The notes below the pieces were generated by a model, which searched no databases, was not told the origin of the DNA, and was given only the letters and a program-made list of their open reading frames with translations. The position numbers were made by a program, and so were the translations under genes. From Peribacillus acanthi (GTDB taxonomy: Bacteria > Bacillota > Bacilli > Bacillales > DSM-1321), in contig NZ_QBBX01000026.1 of the NCBI RefSeq assembly GCF_003073175.1, forward strand, positions 1-36,929: a DNA stretch of 36,929 nucleotides. Direction: 5' to 3'. Of this stretch, positions 25,851-35,512 are shown in pieces (the first letter of the stretch is position 1; each line of letters begins with the position of its first letter).

Positions 25851-25910
25851 TTCCCACAAAAAAGACAAGGGTGAATCTCCATTTTTTCTATCTTTTTTTA
25901 AAAAAACGAC

Positions 25911-25943
25911 AAAAAATCCGTATGAATTAATCATTCATACGGA
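25911..25943 (-). terminator. sigF terminator overlapping the stop codon
   Basis: TCCGTATGAAT (25917-25927) and ATTCATACGGA (25933-25943) form a perfect 11-bp stem with a 5-nt loop, followed by TTTTTT on the minus strand. The last sigF codons and stop are within the hairpin. Confidence 0.85.
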
Positions 25944-26685
25944 CTTTCATTTGTTGTAAAATCTTTTTTTCAAGTCTCGAGACCTGTACTTGAGAAATAC
26001 CTAACCGATCTGCTACTTCAGACTGTGTTTGATCCTTGTAATAGCGAAGATAGACGATTAGTCTCTCTCTTTCATCCAGTTCAAGGATGGCATCCTTTAG
26101 TGCTAGTTTTTCAAACCATTTTCCTTCTTGGTTATCAGAAATTTGGTCCAATAAGGTAATTGGGTCACCATCGTTTTCATACACTGTTTCATGAATGGAA
26201 GAAGGCATTCTACTAGCTTCTTGGGCAAGTACAATTTCCTCCGGGCTAATTTGTAAGAACTCAGCCAGTTCATTCACGGTAGGATTTCTTCCAACGACTT
26301 TAGTCAACTCTTCTTTTGCCCTGCGTATTTTATTCGCCATTTCTTTTAGAGAGCGGCTAACTTTCACCGTGCCGTCATCTCTAATGAATCGTTGGATTTC
26401 ACCAATAATCATCGGAACAGCGTACGTAGAAAATTTGACATCAAAGGATAAATCAAATTTATCCACTGATTTTAATAAACCGATACATCCTATCTGAAAT
26501 AAGTCATCCGGCTCATATCCTCTATTTAAGAAACGTTGAACGACTGACCAAACTAATCTAAGGTTGCTTTTCACTATGGTGTCTCGGGCGCTTTGGTCCC
26601 CATTCTGGCTGAGGCGGATCAAATTTTTTACTTCTTCATCCTTTAAATGGGCCGTTTGCTTGCTGTTTTTGACCTCCACATCCAT
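25927..26685 (-). CDS. sigF: RNA polymerase sigma-F factor
   Basis: The 252-aa sigma factor is the first forespore-specific one. It has region 2 (GDQSARDTIVKSNLRLVWSV and DLFQIGCIGLLKSVDKFD, about 30-95), region 3 (RNPTVNELAEFL, about 130) and region 4 with helix-turn-helix QSEVADRLGISQVQVSRLEK near the end. It lies 13 bp after spoIIAB, its anti-sigma factor. The ribosome binding site is GGGAGA. The terminator overlaps the stop. Confidence 0.96.
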   Translation of the reverse strand: MDVEVKNSKQTAHLKDEEVKNLIRLSQNGDQSARDTIVKSNLRLVWSVVQRFLNRGYEPDDLFQIGCIGLLKSVDKFDLSFDVKFSTYAVPMIIGEIQRFIRDDGTVKVSRSLKEMANKIRRAKEELTKVVGRNPTVNELAEFLQISPEEIVLAQEASRMPSSIHETVYENDGDPITLLDQISDNQEGKWFEKLALKDAILELDERERLIVYLRYYKDQTQSEVADRLGISQVQVSRLEKKILQQMKVRMND

Positions 26686-26698
26686 AAGCAGATCTCCC

Positions 26699-27139
26699 TT
26701 AATTGCATAAAGCTTTGCTATTCATCAACTGTTTGCGCAATCGAATAATCGTGCCTTCTCCTTTGTGAGACACGACGCTCAGCTCATCCATAAAGTTTTC
26801 CATAATCGTAAAGCCCATCCCTGAACGTTCAAGTTCTGGTTTTGACGTGAATAAAGGCTGACGTGCTTCTTCAATATCTTCAATTCCAATTCCTTCATCA
26901 CGAATAGTCATTTCAACTGTATTTCCTTCAATACTAACTGAGATATAAACAATTCCTTTTGGATCATTTTCATATCCATGGATGATTGAGTTTGTTACCG
27001 CTTCTGAAACTACCGTTTTAATTTCTGTTAATTCATCCATTGTTGGATCAAGCTGGGCAATAAATGCTGCAACCGTCACCCTTGCAAACGATTCATTTTG
27101 ACTTAATGCTGAAAACTGTAAATCCATAGTGTTCTTCAT
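26699..27139 (-). CDS. spoIIAB: Anti-sigma F factor and kinase SpoIIAB
   Basis: The 146-aa GHKL-type ATPase has the N-box [15 protein letters not shown]1-box RDEGIGI and the GMGFTIME loop. It holds sigma-F inactive and phosphorylates SpoIIAA. Its start overlaps the spoIIAA stop by 1 bp, so the proteins are made in matched amounts. Confidence 0.96.
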   Translation of the reverse strand: MKNTMDLQFSALSQNESFARVTVAAFIAQLDPTMDELTEIKTVVSEAVTNSIIHGYENDPKGIVYISVSIEGNTVEMTIRDEGIGIEDIEEARQPLFTSKPELERSGMGFTIMENFMDELSVVSHKGEGTIIRLRKQLMNSKALCN

Positions 27140-27489
27140 TACGCAACCCCCAATCTATGTAAAGCATTTTCCTCTGATGGTTCCTGTTTAATAATTTTAA
27201 ATAAACCAGACATATCAAACAATCGCTTTACTGCTGGGGATATTGCGCACACTACCATTTCACCATGATTCTGTTTAATTTGTTTATAGCGTCCAAGGAT
27301 AACGCCCAAGCCTGAACTATCCATAAATGAAAGTTCATCTAAATTCAAGATAATATGCTTAATCCCATGCTTTTCGATGGCTGAAGAGGCTTTATCCTTC
27401 AACTCCTCGGCAGTATGATGATCAAGCTCACCTTTCAGTCGGATGCATAACACATCTTCCTTAATCTCTAAGTCAATAGCAAGACCCAC
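27139..27489 (-). CDS. spoIIAA: Anti-anti-sigma factor SpoIIAA
   Basis: The 116-aa STAS-domain protein has the phosphorylation site at Ser58 in [16 protein letters not shown]. Unphosphorylated SpoIIAA releases sigma-F from SpoIIAB in the forespore. The start is GTG, with AAGGAGG 9 nt upstream. It follows dacF by 147 bp. A possible sigma-H promoter in that gap has the wrong spacing. Confidence 0.96.
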   Translation of the reverse strand: MGLAIDLEIKEDVLCIRLKGELDHHTAEELKDKASSAIEKHGIKHIILNLDELSFMDSSGLGVILGRYKQIKQNHGEMVVCAISPAVKRLFDMSGLFKIIKQEPSEENALHRLGVA

Positions 27490-27636
27490 TATTTACAGCC
27501 TCCTTCACTGTCTTATAGTGAGTCAATTTCTATATTCATGATGCAATATCCTTCAAGATGACAAAACTAGTGTCCATTCTTAAAAACTAGCCGAATTTCG
27601 ATAAAATTCAACAAACCGAAAATGGATACACTTCCA

Positions 27637-28809
27637 TCACTTACTATCTGTCAAGGTGAACATACTAAATGCTCGCTTGTAAAGATCCCACCAATTAGCT
27701 TTTTTAATGTTCTTCTTAGCTACAATCGGAGATTCAACCATGACTTTTCCGTCTTTGACGACTTTAAGAGTTCCAATTTCATCACCTTTTTGAATCGGTG
27801 CTTTTAAGTTTTTCTTTATTTCAACTACTTTGTTAATATTCTTGATGCTTTCTCCTTTTTTCGTTAGAACGGAAATCGGTTCACTCGTTACTGCTGCAAC
27901 TGTTTTTTCATTCCCCTTGCTAACGTAGACATCTTTTAATTGGAATCCACGTTCATACACAGGATGGGTCATATATTGGGCATAGGCATAGTCTAGCATT
28001 TTTGTTACTTGTGCATTGCGTTCCTTCGGTGAAGGTGCCCCAAATACAACTGCGATTACTCGCATATTTCCTTTTTTTGCAGTAGCGGTCAAACAATATT
28101 TTGCTTCATTGGTAAAACCCGTTTTTAAGCCGTCTACACCTGTATAAAATCTAACGAGTTTGTTTGTATTTACCAACCAGAATTTCTTGTCTGTGTTTTC
28201 ACGAAGGTAAGACTCATACGTTCCTGTAAATCTAGTGATAGTATCGTACTTCAATAATTCTTTTGCCATCATTGCCATATCGTGAGCAGTGCTATAGTGA
28301 TCAGCTGCAGGTAACCCTGTTGCATTTTGGAACTTTGTATGTTTCAATCCTAACTCTTTTGCTTTGTCATTCATCATCTCTACAAATGCTTCTTCTGAAC
28401 CGGCTATTCTCTCAGCCATGGCGACGGATGCGTCATTTGCTGACCCAATTGCGATTCCTTTAAGCATTTGTTCCGTAGTCATTTCCTCGCCAGGCTCAAG
28501 AAAAATTTGTGATCCGCCCATTGAAGCAGCATACTCGCTTGTACGAATTTTTTCTTTCATTGATAACTTTCCAGTATCGAGTGCTTCCATTATCAATACC
28601 ATGGTCATAATTTTTGTCATACTGGCAGGTGGAAGTTGCTCATCTGGATTCTTCTCATACAAAATCGCTCCTGTATCGCGTTCAATCAAGATTGCAGACT
28701 TTGACTGTTCCGCAAGATCTGCACCTTTTTTCTCTGCAGCAAATGCTGATGAGATTGTAAAGCCAAACAGGAATGTAGTAATTAGGCATATTGAAATAAA
28801 GCGTTTCAT
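27637..28809 (-). CDS. dacF: D-alanyl-D-alanine carboxypeptidase DacF
   Basis: The 390-aa protein has a signal peptide (residues 1-25) and motifs SMTK (Ser63, Lys66), SAN (123-125) and KTG (229-231), then a C-terminal beta domain. DacF is a forespore-made enzyme that trims cortex peptides. Its position before spoIIAA is as in B. subtilis. I start it at ATG 28809, 7 nt after GGAGGG; a TTG 5 codons upstream would include that site. A sigma-F-like promoter lies 29-58 bp upstream. Confidence 0.92.
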   Translation of the reverse strand: MKRFISICLITTFLFGFTISSAFAAEKKGADLAEQSKSAILIERDTGAILYEKNPDEQLPPASMTKIMTMVLIMEALDTGKLSMKEKIRTSEYAASMGGSQIFLEPGEEMTTEQMLKGIAIGSANDASVAMAERIAGSEEAFVEMMNDKAKELGLKHTKFQNATGLPAADHYSTAHDMAMMAKELLKYDTITRFTGTYESYLRENTDKKFWLVNTNKLVRFYTGVDGLKTGFTNEAKYCLTATAKKGNMRVIAVVFGAPSPKERNAQVTKMLDYAYAQYMTHPVYERGFQLKDVYVSKGNEKTVAAVTSEPISVLTKKGESIKNINKVVEIKKNLKAPIQKGDEIGTLKVVKDGKVMVESPIVAKKNIKKANWWDLYKRAFSMFTLTDSK

Positions 28810-28837
28810 CTCCAAACCCTCCAATCAGTGATAGCTC

Positions 28838-28867
28838 CCATTTTTTCCAATTTAAATTGTTTTATAC
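28838..28867 (-). promoter_or_regulatory. Candidate sigma-F promoter of dacF
   Basis: The minus strand reads GTATA (28863-28867), 14 bp, then GGAAAAAATG (within 28838-28848), close to the sigma-F pattern GYATA-15/16-GGNNANAHTR. dacF is sigma-F dependent in B. subtilis. The spacer is 1-2 bp short. Confidence 0.5.
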
Positions 28868-29043
28868 AAATGTTTCCTCTTTGGAGAGATATAATTATTT
28901 TTTGACTCATTTCTGAAACACTGTTCTCTATAGAAAAATCATTCTAATATTCAACCAATCAAGGATTTTACTTTTTATAAAAAGGGAAAAAATATCTTAT
29001 CTAGAATTGGATAAAGAAAGCTTTTTTAGGAGGACTTACTTTT

Positions 29044-29415
29044 ATGAGTTTTAGAATTTTAGGAATTGAACATATCCAGCTGGCAGCTCCTAAGGGTTGT
29101 GAAAAGGAAGCAAGAAAGTTTTTCGGAGACATTCTTGGCATGAAAGAAATACCTAAACCTGAATCCTTACAGGGAAGAGGCGGAGTTTGGTTCAAGGTTG
29201 GTAACCAGGAACTTCATATTGGAGTGGAACAAGACTTCAGCCCAGCCAAAAAGGCACATCCCGCTTTTACGATAACGGAGCTTGGACAGCTACATGCCCG
29301 TTTAGAGGAATACGGTGTAGTCATTAAAGAAGATACTCCGATTGACGGAAGGTCACGTTTTTTTGTTAACGACCCATTTGGAAATAGAATTGAGTTTTTG
29401 GAATTTGATATGTAA
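29044..29415 (+). CDS. VOC (glyoxalase-fold) family protein
   Basis: The 123-aa protein has the vicinal oxygen chelate fold: GIEHIQLAAP at the start, FFGDILGMKEI, then FFVNDPFGNRIEFLEF at the end with the conserved metal-ligand Glu. His10, His58 and Glu119 are likely ligands. Members include glyoxalase I and drug-resistance enzymes; the substrate cannot be told. AGGAGG lies 10 nt upstream. It is a plus-strand insertion between dacF and pdp and has a shared terminator with pdp. Confidence 0.85.
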   Translation: MSFRILGIEHIQLAAPKGCEKEARKFFGDILGMKEIPKPESLQGRGGVWFKVGNQELHIGVEQDFSPAKKAHPAFTITELGQLHARLEEYGVVIKEDTPIDGRSRFFVNDPFGNRIEFLEFDM

Positions 29416-29418
29416 TCA

Positions 29419-29454
29419 AAAAGGCTGTTCCCAAATCGTTGGGAACAGCCTTTT
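29419..29454. terminator. Shared terminator of the VOC gene and pdp
   Basis: AAAAGGCTGTTCCCAA (29419-29434) and TTGGGAACAGCCTTTT (29439-29454) form a perfect 16-bp stem with an ATCG loop. Confidence 0.9.
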
Positions 29455-29456
29455 GA

Positions 29457-30761
29457 TTACTCCATGATTTCTTTATAAATAAGTGTTGGTTTTTCGACTT
29501 TTTCGGATGAAACGATAATGTTTTCATATAACATTTCTTTAACTTTTTCTACATCCTCAAAATTGCTATGAATCGTTACTAGAGATTCACCCTTTTTCAC
29601 TTTGTCTCCGATTTTTTTATTCAGCATCAATCCTACTGCTAAATCAATCACGGATTCCTTCGTCGCACGGCCAGCTCCTAGAAGCATCGCTGCTGTACCT
29701 ACTTCATCAGCAACGATTTCTTTCACATAGCCGTCTTCTTTAGCTTCAAGTTCAAAAGTAAATTGTGCCTTAGGTAGCTTTGTTGGATCGTCAATAACAG
29801 ATCCGTCTCCACCTTGTGAAGAAAGGAATATTTTAAACTTTTCTAATGCCGCTCCATTTTCCATTACTTCAACTAGCATTTTTCTTGCTTCTTCTAATGA
29901 AGATGCTTTATCAGCAAGGTAAACCATATGACTACCTAGAACTAGACATAGTTCAGTTAAATCTTCAGGACCTTCACCCTTTAATGTATCAATTGCTTCT
30001 TTTACTTCTAATGCATTTCCGATTGCATAACCAAGAGGTTGGCTCATATCAGAGATAATGCCCATTGTTTTTCGTCCTACATTGTTTCCGATGCTTACCA
30101 TCGCTTTTGCAAGGGCTTCAGAATCTTCCACTGTTTTCATGAATGCTCCTGCACCTGTTTTTACATCTAAAACGATTGCATCTGCACCAGCAGCGATTTT
30201 CTTACTCATGATGGAACTTGCAATCAATGGAATGCTATCAACTGTTGCTGTAACATCACGCAAAGCGTATAACTTTTTATCAGCAGGAGTCAGATTCCCT
30301 GTTTGTCCAATTACCGCGATTTTATTTTTATTTACTAATTCAATGAATTCTTCTTTTTCAATTTCCACATGGAAACCTTCAACAGCTTCTAACTTATCAA
30401 TCGTTCCACCTGTATGACCAAGTCCACGACCTGACATTTTAGCAACAGGAACATCTAAAGCAGCTACTAGAGGTCCAAGTACAAGTGTAGTTGTATCACC
30501 CACACCACCTGTACTGTGCTTATCTACCTTAATACCTTCAATTGCCGACAAATCAATTTGATCTCCTGATTGAACCATAGCCATAGTTAAATCTGCACGT
30601 TCTTTTTCAGTCATACCTTTAAAGAAAATCGCCATGCTAAGTGCACTCATTTGGTAATCAGGGATACTTCCATCCGTAAATCCATTGATTATAAATGAAA
30701 TTTCTTCAGTTGTAAGTTCAAGTCCATCACGTTTCTTTTCAATTAAGTCAACCATTCTCAT
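29457..30761 (-). CDS. pdp: Pyrimidine-nucleoside phosphorylase
   Basis: The 434-aa enzyme splits uridine and thymidine (and deoxyuridine) with phosphate. Conserved parts include [16 protein letters not shown] (phosphate loop, about 81-96), [17 protein letters not shown] and [20 protein letters not shown]. The C-terminal domain carries the usual biotinyl-like fold. Length matches B. subtilis Pdp (433 aa). It is the last gene of the deoB-punA-pdp operon, 26 bp after punA. In B. subtilis pdp is elsewhere. Confidence 0.94.
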   Translation of the reverse strand: MRMVDLIEKKRDGLELTTEEISFIINGFTDGSIPDYQMSALSMAIFFKGMTEKERADLTMAMVQSGDQIDLSAIEGIKVDKHSTGGVGDTTTLVLGPLVAALDVPVAKMSGRGLGHTGGTIDKLEAVEGFHVEIEKEEFIELVNKNKIAVIGQTGNLTPADKKLYALRDVTATVDSIPLIASSIMSKKIAAGADAIVLDVKTGAGAFMKTVEDSEALAKAMVSIGNNVGRKTMGIISDMSQPLGYAIGNALEVKEAIDTLKGEGPEDLTELCLVLGSHMVYLADKASSLEEARKMLVEVMENGAALEKFKIFLSSQGGDGSVIDDPTKLPKAQFTFELEAKEDGYVKEIVADEVGTAAMLLGAGRATKESVIDLAVGLMLNKKIGDKVKKGESLVTIHSNFEDVEKVKEMLYENIIVSSEKVEKPTLIYKEIME

Positions 30762-30787
30762 GTTGGTATACCATCCTTTATCAGTTG

Positions 30788-31600
30788 TTAAATGCTCTCA
30801 ACTAATTCTTTTACATAGCTTAAGAAGCTTGATTTTACTTTTTCTGTCGTCTCAATCACTTCATCATGAGATAGTGGTTGATCAAGGATTCCTGCAGCCA
30901 TGTTCGTGATACAAGAAATACCTAGTACTCTCATTCCAGAATGACGAGCCACAATTACTTCTGGAACTGTCGACATGCCTACTGCATCTCCACCCCAAAT
31001 GCGTGCAAGTCTTACTTCGGCTGGTGTTTCATAAGCTGGTCCAAAGTTACCAACATAAACACCCTCTTTAACATCGATGCTTTGTTTTCTTGCTACTTCT
31101 TTAGCAATTGAAATGAACTGTGCATCGTACGCTTGGGACATATCTGGGAATCTTGGCCCGAATCTTTCATCATTATGACCCATTAATGGATTTGTTCCAA
31201 AGTTGTTAATATGGTCAGTAATAATCATTAAATCTCCAGCTACGAAGCTTTCATTCACGCCACCTGCGGCATTTGTTACAATTAGTTTTTCAACACCTAT
31301 TAATTTCATCACTCTTACAGGGAACGTTACTTTATCCATTGCATAGCCTTCGTAAAAATGGAAACGGCCTTGCATGGCAATAACTGTTTTCCCATTTAGT
31401 TCACCGATGACTAATTGCCCTGCGTGACCTTGAACAGTTGACGTTGGGAAATTTGGAATTTCTTCATAAGGAATCTTAACAGGGTTTTCAATTTCGTCTG
31501 CTAATACTCCCAAACCAGAACCAAGAATCAGACCGATTTCCGGTTTATTACTTATTTTTGCTTCAATATATTGAGCCGCTTTTTGAGCTTGTTCAAACAT
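30788..31600 (-). CDS. punA: Purine-nucleoside phosphorylase PunA (PupG)
   Basis: The 270-aa enzyme is of the trimeric PNP family: [15 protein letters not shown] (phosphate site, about 23-37), GRFHFYEGY (His and Glu near residue 80), and [10 protein letters not shown]. It splits inosine and guanosine to base and ribose 1-phosphate. It lies 15 bp after deoB, whose product uses that sugar phosphate. ACGGAGAG precedes the ATG. Confidence 0.93.
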   Translation of the reverse strand: MFEQAQKAAQYIEAKISNKPEIGLILGSGLGVLADEIENPVKIPYEEIPNFPTSTVQGHAGQLVIGELNGKTVIAMQGRFHFYEGYAMDKVTFPVRVMKLIGVEKLIVTNAAGGVNESFVAGDLMIITDHINNFGTNPLMGHNDERFGPRFPDMSQAYDAQFISIAKEVARKQSIDVKEGVYVGNFGPAYETPAEVRLARIWGGDAVGMSTVPEVIVARHSGMRVLGISCITNMAAGILDQPLSHDEVIETTEKVKSSFLSYVKELVESI

Positions 31601-31615
31601 AGTTTTCTCTCCGTT

Positions 31616-32803
31616 CTATTTCAATTCTTGTAAAAAGCTTTTCCCGTACACTGGCATTTTCACGCCGAAATTATCTGCCACTGTTGCTCCAATATCAGCA
31701 AACGTATCCATGATTGGCAGCTTTCCAGGAGCCTGTAATGACTTTGAATACATCAATAATGGAACATATTCTCTAGTATGGTCTGTCCCTGGATGGACTG
31801 GATCGTTTCCGTGGTCCGCAGTGATAATGAGTAAATCTTCATCTTGAAGTTTTGGCAATACTTCTGCCAGTCTCACATCATATTCTTCTAATGCTTTACC
31901 ATAACCAATCGGGTCACGTCTATGTCCAAACAAAGCATCAAAGTCTACAAGGTTTAAGAAGCTTAAGCCTGTAAAATCCATATTGATTGTTTCAAGCAGT
32001 TTGTCCATGCCATCCATATTTGAAATTGTACGTAATGATTCGGTTACACCTTCTCCATCGAAAATGTCAGAAATCTTGCCAATAGCAAGAACGTCATATC
32101 CGGAATCTTTCAATTCATTCATGACTGTTCGGTCAAATGGTTTCAAAGCATAATCATGGCGATTCGAAGTACGCTTGAAGTTTCCTTCTTCCCCCACGAA
32201 TGGTCGAGCGATAATTCTCCCAATCATATATTCCTCACGCAATGTCATTTTACGTGCTAATTCACAAATTTTGTATAGCTCATCTAAAGGTACAACTTCC
32301 TCATGAGCAGCAATTTGCAATACAGAATCAGCAGACGTATACACGATTAACGCTCCTGTTTCCATATGTTCTTTTCCGAGCTCATCTAATATTTCAGTGC
32401 CGCTCGCTGGTTTATTTCCAATGATTTTTCTACCAGTTTTTTCTTCTAATTCTTGGATTAATTCGTTTGGAAAACCTTCAGGAAAAACTTTGAAAGGAGT
32501 CTGAATGTTCAGACCCATGATTTCCCAGTGACCTGTCATTGTATCCTTTCCATTAGATGCTTCTTGAATCTTTGTATAGTACGCCATAGGTTCATCAACT
32601 TCAGAGATTCCTTGTAGCTTTTCTATATTGCCTAGCCCTAGTTTTTCCATGTTCGGCATGTTCAAGCCGTTCATTTTCTCAGCAATATGCCCTAATGTAT
32701 GTGACCCTTTATCTCCAAACTTCTCAGCATCTGGTGCTTCACCGATACCTACGGAGTCCATAACCACCAAGAAAATACGCTTGAAATTTTTATATGATTT
32801 CAT
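31616..32803 (-). CDS. deoB: Phosphopentomutase
   Basis: The 395-aa enzyme interconverts ribose 1-phosphate and 5-phosphate (and the deoxy forms). It is an alkaline-phosphatase-fold metalloenzyme: Asp16 in [13 protein letters not shown], the phosphorylated Thr88 in [10 protein letters not shown], and ligands in ITADHGND and DHTRE. It is the first gene of the nucleoside operon, called drm in B. subtilis. GGGAGG precedes the ATG. A weak promoter and the 52-bp array lie upstream. Confidence 0.95.
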   Translation of the reverse strand: MKSYKNFKRIFLVVMDSVGIGEAPDAEKFGDKGSHTLGHIAEKMNGLNMPNMEKLGLGNIEKLQGISEVDEPMAYYTKIQEASNGKDTMTGHWEIMGLNIQTPFKVFPEGFPNELIQELEEKTGRKIIGNKPASGTEILDELGKEHMETGALIVYTSADSVLQIAAHEEVVPLDELYKICELARKMTLREEYMIGRIIARPFVGEEGNFKRTSNRHDYALKPFDRTVMNELKDSGYDVLAIGKISDIFDGEGVTESLRTISNMDGMDKLLETINMDFTGLSFLNLVDFDALFGHRRDPIGYGKALEEYDVRLAEVLPKLQDEDLLIITADHGNDPVHPGTDHTREYVPLLMYSKSLQAPGKLPIMDTFADIGATVADNFGVKMPVYGKSFLQELK

Positions 32804-32907
32804 GTGATCCTCCCATTATAATCTTAGTCGTATCTAATTCTGTATCTTCCCCTTGAAAGAGTAGAAATAACCATTTTTTATATTATATATTTGTCGGAAG
32901 TCTGACC

Positions 32908-32936
32908 TCTATATTGTAAACGATTCATCAAATCAA
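32908..32936 (-). promoter_or_regulatory. Possible sigma-A promoter of deoB-punA-pdp
   Basis: The minus strand reads TTGATT (32931-32936), 17 bp, then TATAGA (32908-32913), about 105 bp before deoB. Other AT-rich -10-like boxes are closer, so the call is weak. Apart from this, 32804-33008 shows nothing else. Confidence 0.35.
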
Positions 32937-33008
32937 AGTAAAGATAACTCCATTAATATTCACAAAACCTTCAACTAGTATTTTCTTTACTGTACCCTTT
33001 CCTTCGTT

Positions 33009-33915
33009 AATCTGAAAACGGGCTTCATTGCACTCGTATGTTTCCCTTTTGACTGCGCTTGTACCGGAAACGGGTATCATTGGGCTCGTATGATTCTCTT
33101 TTGACTGCGCTTGAATCGAAAATGGGTATCATTGGGCTCGTATGTTTCCCTTTTGACTGCGCTTGTACCGGAAATGGGTATCATTGGACTCGTATGATTC
33201 CCTTTTGACTGCGCTTATACCGGAAACGGGCTTCATTGTGCTCGTATGATTCCCTTTTGACTGCGCTTGAACTGGAAACGGGCATCATTGTGCTCGTATG
33301 ATTCCCTTTTGACTGCTCTTGTACCGGAAATGGGTATCATTGGACTCGTATGATGCCCTTTTGACTGCGCTTGTATCGGAAATGGGCATCATTGGACTCG
33401 TATGATGCCCTTTTGACTGCGCTTGTATCGGAAACGGGCTTCATTGGACTCGTATGATTCCCTTTTGACTGCGCTTGTACCGGAAACGGGCATCATTGTG
33501 CTCGTATGATTCCCTTTTGACTGCGCTTGTACCGGAAACGGGCATCATTGGGCTCGTATGATTCCCTTTTGATTGCGCTTGTACCGGAAACGGGCTTCAT
33601 TGGGCTCGTATGATGCCCTTTTGACTGCGCTTGTACCGGAAATGGGCATCATTGGACTCGTATGATTCCCTTTTGACTGCGCTTGTACCGGAAACGGGCT
33701 TCATTGGACTCGTATGATTCCCTTTTGACTGCGCTTGTACCGGAAACGGGCATCATTGGGCTCGTATGATTCCCTTTTGATTGCTCTTGTACCGGAAACG
33801 GGCTTCATTGGGCTCGTATGATGCCCTTTTGACTGCGCTTGTACCGGAAACCGGCATCATTGGACTCGTATGATTCCCTTTTGACTGCGCTTGAACCAGA
33901 AATGGGAACCATTGC
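33009..33915. repeat. Array of seventeen 52-bp tandem units
   Basis: Seventeen units start at 33009 and every 52 bp to 33841, with no insertion or deletion; a partial unit follows to about 33915. A typical unit reads GTACCGGAAACGGGCATCAT, then TGGGCTCGTATGATTCCC, then TTTTGACTGCGCTT. CTCGTATG is present in every unit. Each unit can fold: GGGCATCAT and ATGATGCCC are complementary around a 9-nt loop (perfect in the unit at 33373). 52 is not a multiple of 3 and stops occur in each rotation, so it is non-coding. It fills most of the xerD-deoB gap; both flanking genes read on the minus strand. Confidence 0.95.
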
Positions 33916-33923
33916 ATTAATTT

Positions 33924-33961
33924 TTGCAAAAGAAATCAGGGTACACTAATTTCTTTTGCAA
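33924..33961 (-). terminator. Perfect hairpin after xerD
   Basis: TTGCAAAAGAAAT (33924-33936) and ATTTCTTTTGCAA (33949-33961) form a 13-bp stem with a 12-nt loop, 28 bp past the xerD stop. No good T-run follows on the minus strand, so termination may be partial. Confidence 0.5.
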
Positions 33962-33989
33962 TTCTATTAAGCTTTGAATCTAGTAATTT

Positions 33990-34883
33990 TTATGCACGAG
34001 GATGGAACTTTTTATAGACATCTTTCAACCTTACATTTGTCACATGTGTGTAAATTTGAGTAGTCGAAATATCGGCATGTCCTAACATTTCTTGAACCGA
34101 TCGCAAATCTGCCCCATTCATCAATAAATGTGTTGCAAACGAGTGCCTTAATGTATGTGGCGTAAGCTCTTTTTCAATCCTAGCTTCATTAGCAAGCTTT
34201 TTTAAGATTTTCCAAAAGCCTTGGCGTGTTAGCCGATTGCCATGGTGATTAAGGAACAGAGCCTCTGTTTTATTCTTTCGGTTCATGAGCGTTTGTCTAC
34301 TTGCTCCTAGGTAATGTTCTATTGCAGATAGTGCAGTTCGACCGATTGGAATGATTCTTTCTTTATTCCCCTTCCCCACACAACGTACAAAGCCCATTGT
34401 GCTATGGACATCCGAAACATCCAAACCAATCAGTTCACTAACCCTCATACCTGTTGCATACAACAATTCGAGCATGGCTTTGTCTCGCGCTCCATATACG
34501 TCATTTTTGTCTGGAACCTCAAGAAGAGCTTCTACCTCCTCCATACTCATCACTTTTGGTAGAGAGCGTTCCGGTTGAGGACTTTCAATATGTACAGAAG
34601 GATCCTGGTCAGTTACTTTTTCCCTTAACAAAAATTGATGGAAGGATCTAATGGAAGCGATATGCCTTGCTAATGTCCTTGAAGACTTGCCTTGTTGCTT
34701 TAAATGCCCAAGAAATTGGACAATTTGTCCTCTAGAAACCGTATCCCATTTTGTAATTTGCTCGATTTGCTGAAGATACTTTTGATAGGATTTTAAATCT
34801 CTTGTATATGAGACTAACGTATTTTTCGCAAGTCCTTTTTCAACGGTTAAAAAATGTATGAAATCACGAATTTGATCCTGCAT
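33990..34883 (-). CDS. xerD: Site-specific tyrosine recombinase XerD
   Basis: The 297-aa recombinase has an N-terminal SAM-like core-binding domain (1-85) and a catalytic domain with all residues: Arg147 (ATGMRVSEL), Lys171, His243 and Arg246 ([12 protein letters not shown]), His269 and the nucleophile Tyr278. With its partner it resolves chromosome dimers at dif. Called ripX in B. subtilis, in the same place between fur and drm. GGGGAG lies 6 nt upstream; it starts 3 bp after yqzK. Confidence 0.95.
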   Translation of the reverse strand: MQDQIRDFIHFLTVEKGLAKNTLVSYTRDLKSYQKYLQQIEQITKWDTVSRGQIVQFLGHLKQQGKSSRTLARHIASIRSFHQFLLREKVTDQDPSVHIESPQPERSLPKVMSMEEVEALLEVPDKNDVYGARDKAMLELLYATGMRVSELIGLDVSDVHSTMGFVRCVGKGNKERIIPIGRTALSAIEHYLGASRQTLMNRKNKTEALFLNHHGNRLTRQGFWKILKKLANEARIEKELTPHTLRHSFATHLLMNGADLRSVQEMLGHADISTTQIYTHVTNVRLKDVYKKFHPRA

Positions 34884-34886
34884 TCA

Positions 34887-35111
34887 TTACTCCCCACTCA
34901 TATAGAACAACTTCAAGCGATCAATCCAGTTACCCTCCTCTTCTACGGTAGCTGAAGCCTTAATCGCGGTCCCATTTGGTTCATCGTATCGATGATAATT
35001 CTCATATTCTTGATTTAACCATACCATTCCAAAATAAAAAAGAATAGTAAAGCCTACGAATAGAACAAATACTTTTGTCGTATGCATAATTAGTTTAATG
35101 GATTGCTTCAT
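34887..35111 (-). CDS. yqzK: YqzK family membrane protein (DUF4227)
   Basis: The 74-aa protein has one membrane helix (about residues 12-32) and a short extracytoplasmic or cytoplasmic tail ending WIDRLKLFYMSGE. It sits between fur and xerD, where B. subtilis has yqzK. Function is unknown. I start it at ATG 35111, about 7 nt after GGAGGAAAG; the frame extends 29 codons further without a ribosome binding site. Confidence 0.8.
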   Translation of the reverse strand: MKQSIKLIMHTTKVFVLFVGFTILFYFGMVWLNQEYENYHRYDEPNGTAIKASATVEEEGNWIDRLKLFYMSGE

Positions 35112-35252
35112 TTGTCTTTCCTCCGAACACTTGATATTACAATCTATGCCACGTTGGACAAGAATTATACGTTCTTTGGAGGAAAAAGGACGATTCACTT
35201 AACTTAGTTTTCGGCTCTTTTCTCATCGATTGTTGTTTATTGATGTTTGTCT

Positions 35253-35395
35253 GTTAATTTCCGCTCTTAGTACTTTCTCTCCGCTGGGAGGGTGTGAGCC
35301 CACTCGACGTTACCGTCTGTGGGTCTCACACTTCCCTCTACTTCCCGCAGGACATCGGCTTCCTCGAGGAGTTAAGGCTCTACGCTACAATCAAC
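35253..35395 (+). repeat. Dispersed intergenic repeat, copy 4 (143 bp)
   Basis: The ends GTTAATT (35253) and AATCAAC (35389-35395) match with one mismatch. It shares ACTTTCTCTCCGCTGGGAGGG, TCTGTGGG, CTTCCCGCAGGA and GCTACAATCAACTC with copy 3, split by small differences. It fills the fur-yqzK gap. A 75-codon plus frame over it is a by-product. Confidence 0.7.
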
Positions 35396-35456
35396 TCCGA
35401 TTGTTAAAGTTATATATCACCAATTTAGCAATAGATTTTACTAAAATAACAAAATA

Positions 35457-35506
35457 AAAAATGCTTTATATTCTCACTAAAAATCATAAGAAAACAAAGC
35501 ATTTTT
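35457..35506 (-). terminator. fur terminator
   Basis: AAAAATGCTTT (35457-35467) and AAAGCATTTTT (35496-35506) form a perfect 11-bp stem around a 28-nt loop, followed by a T-rich tail on the minus strand. It lies 6 bp after the fur stop. Confidence 0.75.
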
Positions 35507-35512
35507 ATGTAT

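Noticed and set aside
27490-27636. Sigma-H promoter for spoIIAA
   Set aside because: AGGATAT and GAAT are only 11 bp apart, while sigma-H promoters need about 17 between these blocks.
33009-33915. CRISPR array
   Set aside because: The whole 52-bp period is repeated; there are no unique spacers and no cas genes nearby.
33009-33915. Repetitive protein gene
   Set aside because: 52 bp is not a multiple of three, and each frame meets a stop within about three units on both strands.
33009-33990. Chromosome dimer site dif next to xerD
   Set aside because: No sequence like the Bacillus dif core is seen; dif normally lies at the terminus, not at xerD.
35230-35457. Plus-strand 75-codon ORF
   Set aside because: Translation across repeat copy 4; no ribosome binding site or family pattern.
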